DNA of 64,000 nucleotides from Pedobacter sp. R20-19 (GTDB taxonomy: Bacteria > Bacteroidota > Bacteroidia > Sphingobacteriales > Sphingobacteriaceae): the NCBI RefSeq assembly GCF_000708265.2, contig NZ_JCKI01000002.1, forward strand, positions 62,001-126,000. The letters are read 5' to 3'. A program made the translations under genes and the position numbers. This document shows positions 62,652 through 64,000 of the stretch, piece by piece (position 1 is the stretch's first letter; each line of letters starts with the position of its first letter). The notes below the pieces were generated by a model that ran no database searches, was not told the DNA's origin, and saw only the letters and a program-made list of their open reading frames with translations.

Positions 62652-63074
62652 ATGTTACAGCCAAAAAGAACGAAGTTCAGGAAGATGCAAAAAGGCAGAA
62701 TGAAGGGTTTAGCTTCTCGTGGAGCTGAATTAGCATTCGGATCTTTCGGTATCAAATCTTTAGAAGCAACTTGGATCACAAGTCGCCAGATAGAGGCTGC
62801 CCGTATCGCCGTAACACGTTTCATGAAACGTGAAGGTCAGGTATGGATCAGAATATTCCCGGACAAACCGGTAACTAAAAAACCTGCTGAGGTACGTATG
62901 GGTAAAGGTAAAGGTGCTCCTGAGTATTGGGTAGCAGTAGTAAGACCTGGTCGCGTAATTTTCGAAGCTGAAGGTGTGCCTTTAGAAGTAGCTAAAGAAG
63001 CATTGCGTTTAGCAGCTCAGAAATTACCAATCCAAACCAAGTTCGTAGTACGTAGAGATTACGTAGAAGCATAG
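62652..63074 (+). CDS. rplP: Ribosomal protein L16
   Basis: L16 organises the A-site of the 50S subunit. The 140-residue protein begins [19 protein letters not shown] and has [16 protein letters not shown] residues ([15 protein letters not shown]). Normal length. Confidence 0.98.
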   Translation: MLQPKRTKFRKMQKGRMKGLASRGAELAFGSFGIKSLEATWITSRQIEAARIAVTRFMKREGQVWIRIFPDKPVTKKPAEVRMGKGKGAPEYWVAVVRPGRVIFEAEGVPLEVAKEALRLAAQKLPIQTKFVVRRDYVEA

Positions 63075-63147
63075 TAAAGTGTTGAGGTGAATGTTGTAAA
63101 TACTTGTTTATTATAACCGCTACACTCAACGTAAAAGAAAAAGAAAA

Positions 63148-63360
63148 ATGAAAAATTCAGAAATCACAGGGCTTTCAAAAGAAGAATTAGTAGCTAAGAT
63201 TGCGGAAGAAAAAGAGAACTTATCAAAATTAAAGTTCGCACACACTATTTCAGCTATCGAAAATCCTTCGCGTATTGCGAAAGTAAGGAAAGACATAGCC
63301 CGTTTAAACACTGAGTTGACTAAAGTGAAAAACACTGAGTCAGCTACTGAAACTAAATAA
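63148..63360 (+). CDS. rpmC: Ribosomal protein L29
   Basis: L29 lies next to L23 at the tunnel exit. The 70-residue helical protein has the [21 protein letters not shown] core and [16 protein letters not shown] signature. Confidence 0.95.
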   Translation: MKNSEITGLSKEELVAKIAEEKENLSKLKFAHTISAIENPSRIAKVRKDIARLNTELTKVKNTESATETK

Positions 63361-63373
63361 TTTGAGAGTCGAC

Positions 63374-63628
63374 ATGGAAAGACAATTAAGAAAAACAAGA
63401 ACGGGACTAGTAGTAAGCAACAAGATGGACAAATCTGTTGTAGTGAGCGTTGAGCGTAAAGTAAAGCACCCGATTTATGGTAAGTTCGTTAAGAAAACTA
63501 CCAAATTTATGGCTCACGACGAGAAAAATGAATGTGGTATCGGTGATACTGTATTAATCATGGAAACTCGTCCTTTGAGTAAGAACAAGAACTGGAGATT
63601 GGTACAAATTTTAGAAAGAGCTAAATAA
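63374..63628 (+). CDS. rpsQ: Ribosomal protein S17
   Basis: S17 is an early binder of 16S rRNA. The 84-residue protein has [25 protein letters not shown]. The ATG at 63374 was chosen over a longer TTG-started frame at 63362. Confidence 0.97.
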   Translation: MERQLRKTRTGLVVSNKMDKSVVVSVERKVKHPIYGKFVKKTTKFMAHDEKNECGIGDTVLIMETRPLSKNKNWRLVQILERAK

Positions 63629-63629
63629 G

Positions 63630-63998
63630 ATGGTACAACAGGAATCAAGATTAAACGTTGCTGATAACAGCGGCGCAAAAGAAGTATTGGTAATTCGCGT
63701 GCTAGGTGGAACCGGCAAACGTTATGCTTCAATTGGTGATAAAGTAGTTGTTACCGTAAAAAGCGCATTACCGTCAGGTAATATTAAAAAAGGTACAGTT
63801 TCAAAAGCGGTTGTTGTAAGAACTAAAAAAGAAATCCGTCGTAAAGATGGTTCTTATATCCGTTTTGACGATAATGCAGCTGTATTATTGAACGCACAGG
63901 ATGAGCCAAGAGGTACACGTATCTTTGGCCCGGTTGCGAGAGAACTACGTGAAAAACAATTCATGAAAATTGTATCATTAGCACCGGAGGTATTATAA
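63630..63998 (+). CDS. rplN: Ribosomal protein L14
   Basis: L14 lies at the intersubunit bridge and binds release/silencing factors. The 122-residue protein begins [20 protein letters not shown] and is complete; its stop lies 2 nt before the window end. rplX and later genes probably follow outside. Confidence 0.98.
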   Translation: MVQQESRLNVADNSGAKEVLVIRVLGGTGKRYASIGDKVVVTVKSALPSGNIKKGTVSKAVVVRTKKEIRRKDGSYIRFDDNAAVLLNAQDEPRGTRIFGPVARELREKQFMKIVSLAPEVL

Positions 63999-64000
63999 AA

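Noticed and set aside
1..64000. tRNA or rRNA genes
   Set aside because: No cloverleaf with a conserved T-loop or rRNA signature was noticed, though a covariance search would be decisive.

Overview
The window looks like chromosome of a Bacteroidota bacterium in the Sphingobacteriaceae, most likely Pedobacter or a close relative. The clues are low GC, many signal peptides ending in A-Q, promoters of the Bacteroidota type (-33 TTTG/TTG and -7 TAnnTTTG about 20 bp apart), a bacillithiol gene set, OstA-like and SurA-like envelope proteins, and CGTCATTGCGA / CGTCATCCTGAA intergenic palindromes. The genus is an inference. No rRNA, tRNA, phage, CRISPR array or complete insertion sequence was seen.

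Layout. 0-9 kb: TPR protein, DUF6929-like protein, 2-oxoglutarate oxygenase, secreted MsrA, cysS, glutaminyl-cyclase-like M28 lipoprotein, an NTF2-like secreted protein, and a GDPD-family protein lacking both catalytic histidines. 9-13 kb: minus-strand operon of two SurA/PPIase-type foldases and a MoxR ATPase. 13-18 kb: rdgB behind a 15-copy 8-bp tandem repeat, then divergent ostA-like and tilS sharing a 16-bp palindrome. 18-27 kb: a GxxExxY gene bracketed by inverted repeats, bshA, a J-domain/KTSC fusion, a lactonase, RluB with a repetitive tail, a lytic transglycosylase, a PaaE-type reductase, and a PIN/antitoxin pair. 27-43 kb: OMPLA-like protein, uvrA, tatD, ansA, MBL-rhodanese protein, YpdA, alpha/beta hydrolase, polyprenyl synthetase, TerC, M28 peptidase, ahcY. 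43-46 kb: a TonB-family outer-membrane protein. 46-50 kb: str operon rpsL-rpsG-fusA-rpsJ. 50-58.3 kb: an accessory block. 58.6-64 kb: rplC-rplD-rplW-rplB-rpsS-rplV-rpsC-rplP-rpmC-rpsQ-rplN, running off the right end.

How the genes work together. bshA and ypdA belong to bacillithiol redox metabolism; the MBL-rhodanese protein (persulfide chemistry), MsrA and the TSUP/DUF1634 pair (sulfur-anion transport) fit the same thiol/sulfur theme, though they are not one operon. The foldases, OstA-like protein, lytic transglycosylase and OMPLA-like protein serve the envelope. The str/S10 ribosomal block is interrupted: rpsJ ends in a strong terminator, and rplC restarts from its own promoter about 8.7 kb later. 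The inserted block carries dgt, a permuted papain-like hydrolase, four small low-complexity proteins, a prephenate dehydrogenase resembling the fungal TYR1 type, and a TSUP transporter.

Most notable: the split S10 operon; the TYR1-like enzyme; the GDPD pseudoenzyme candidate; the repeat abutting the rdgB start codon; the GxxExxY unit with inverted flanks; a set of genes whose -7 box lies only 4-6 nt before the start codon, suggesting leaderless mRNAs; and intergenic tracts of degenerate short repeated words, one of which enters the uvrA coding region. No single wholly new system can be proved from this sequence alone.
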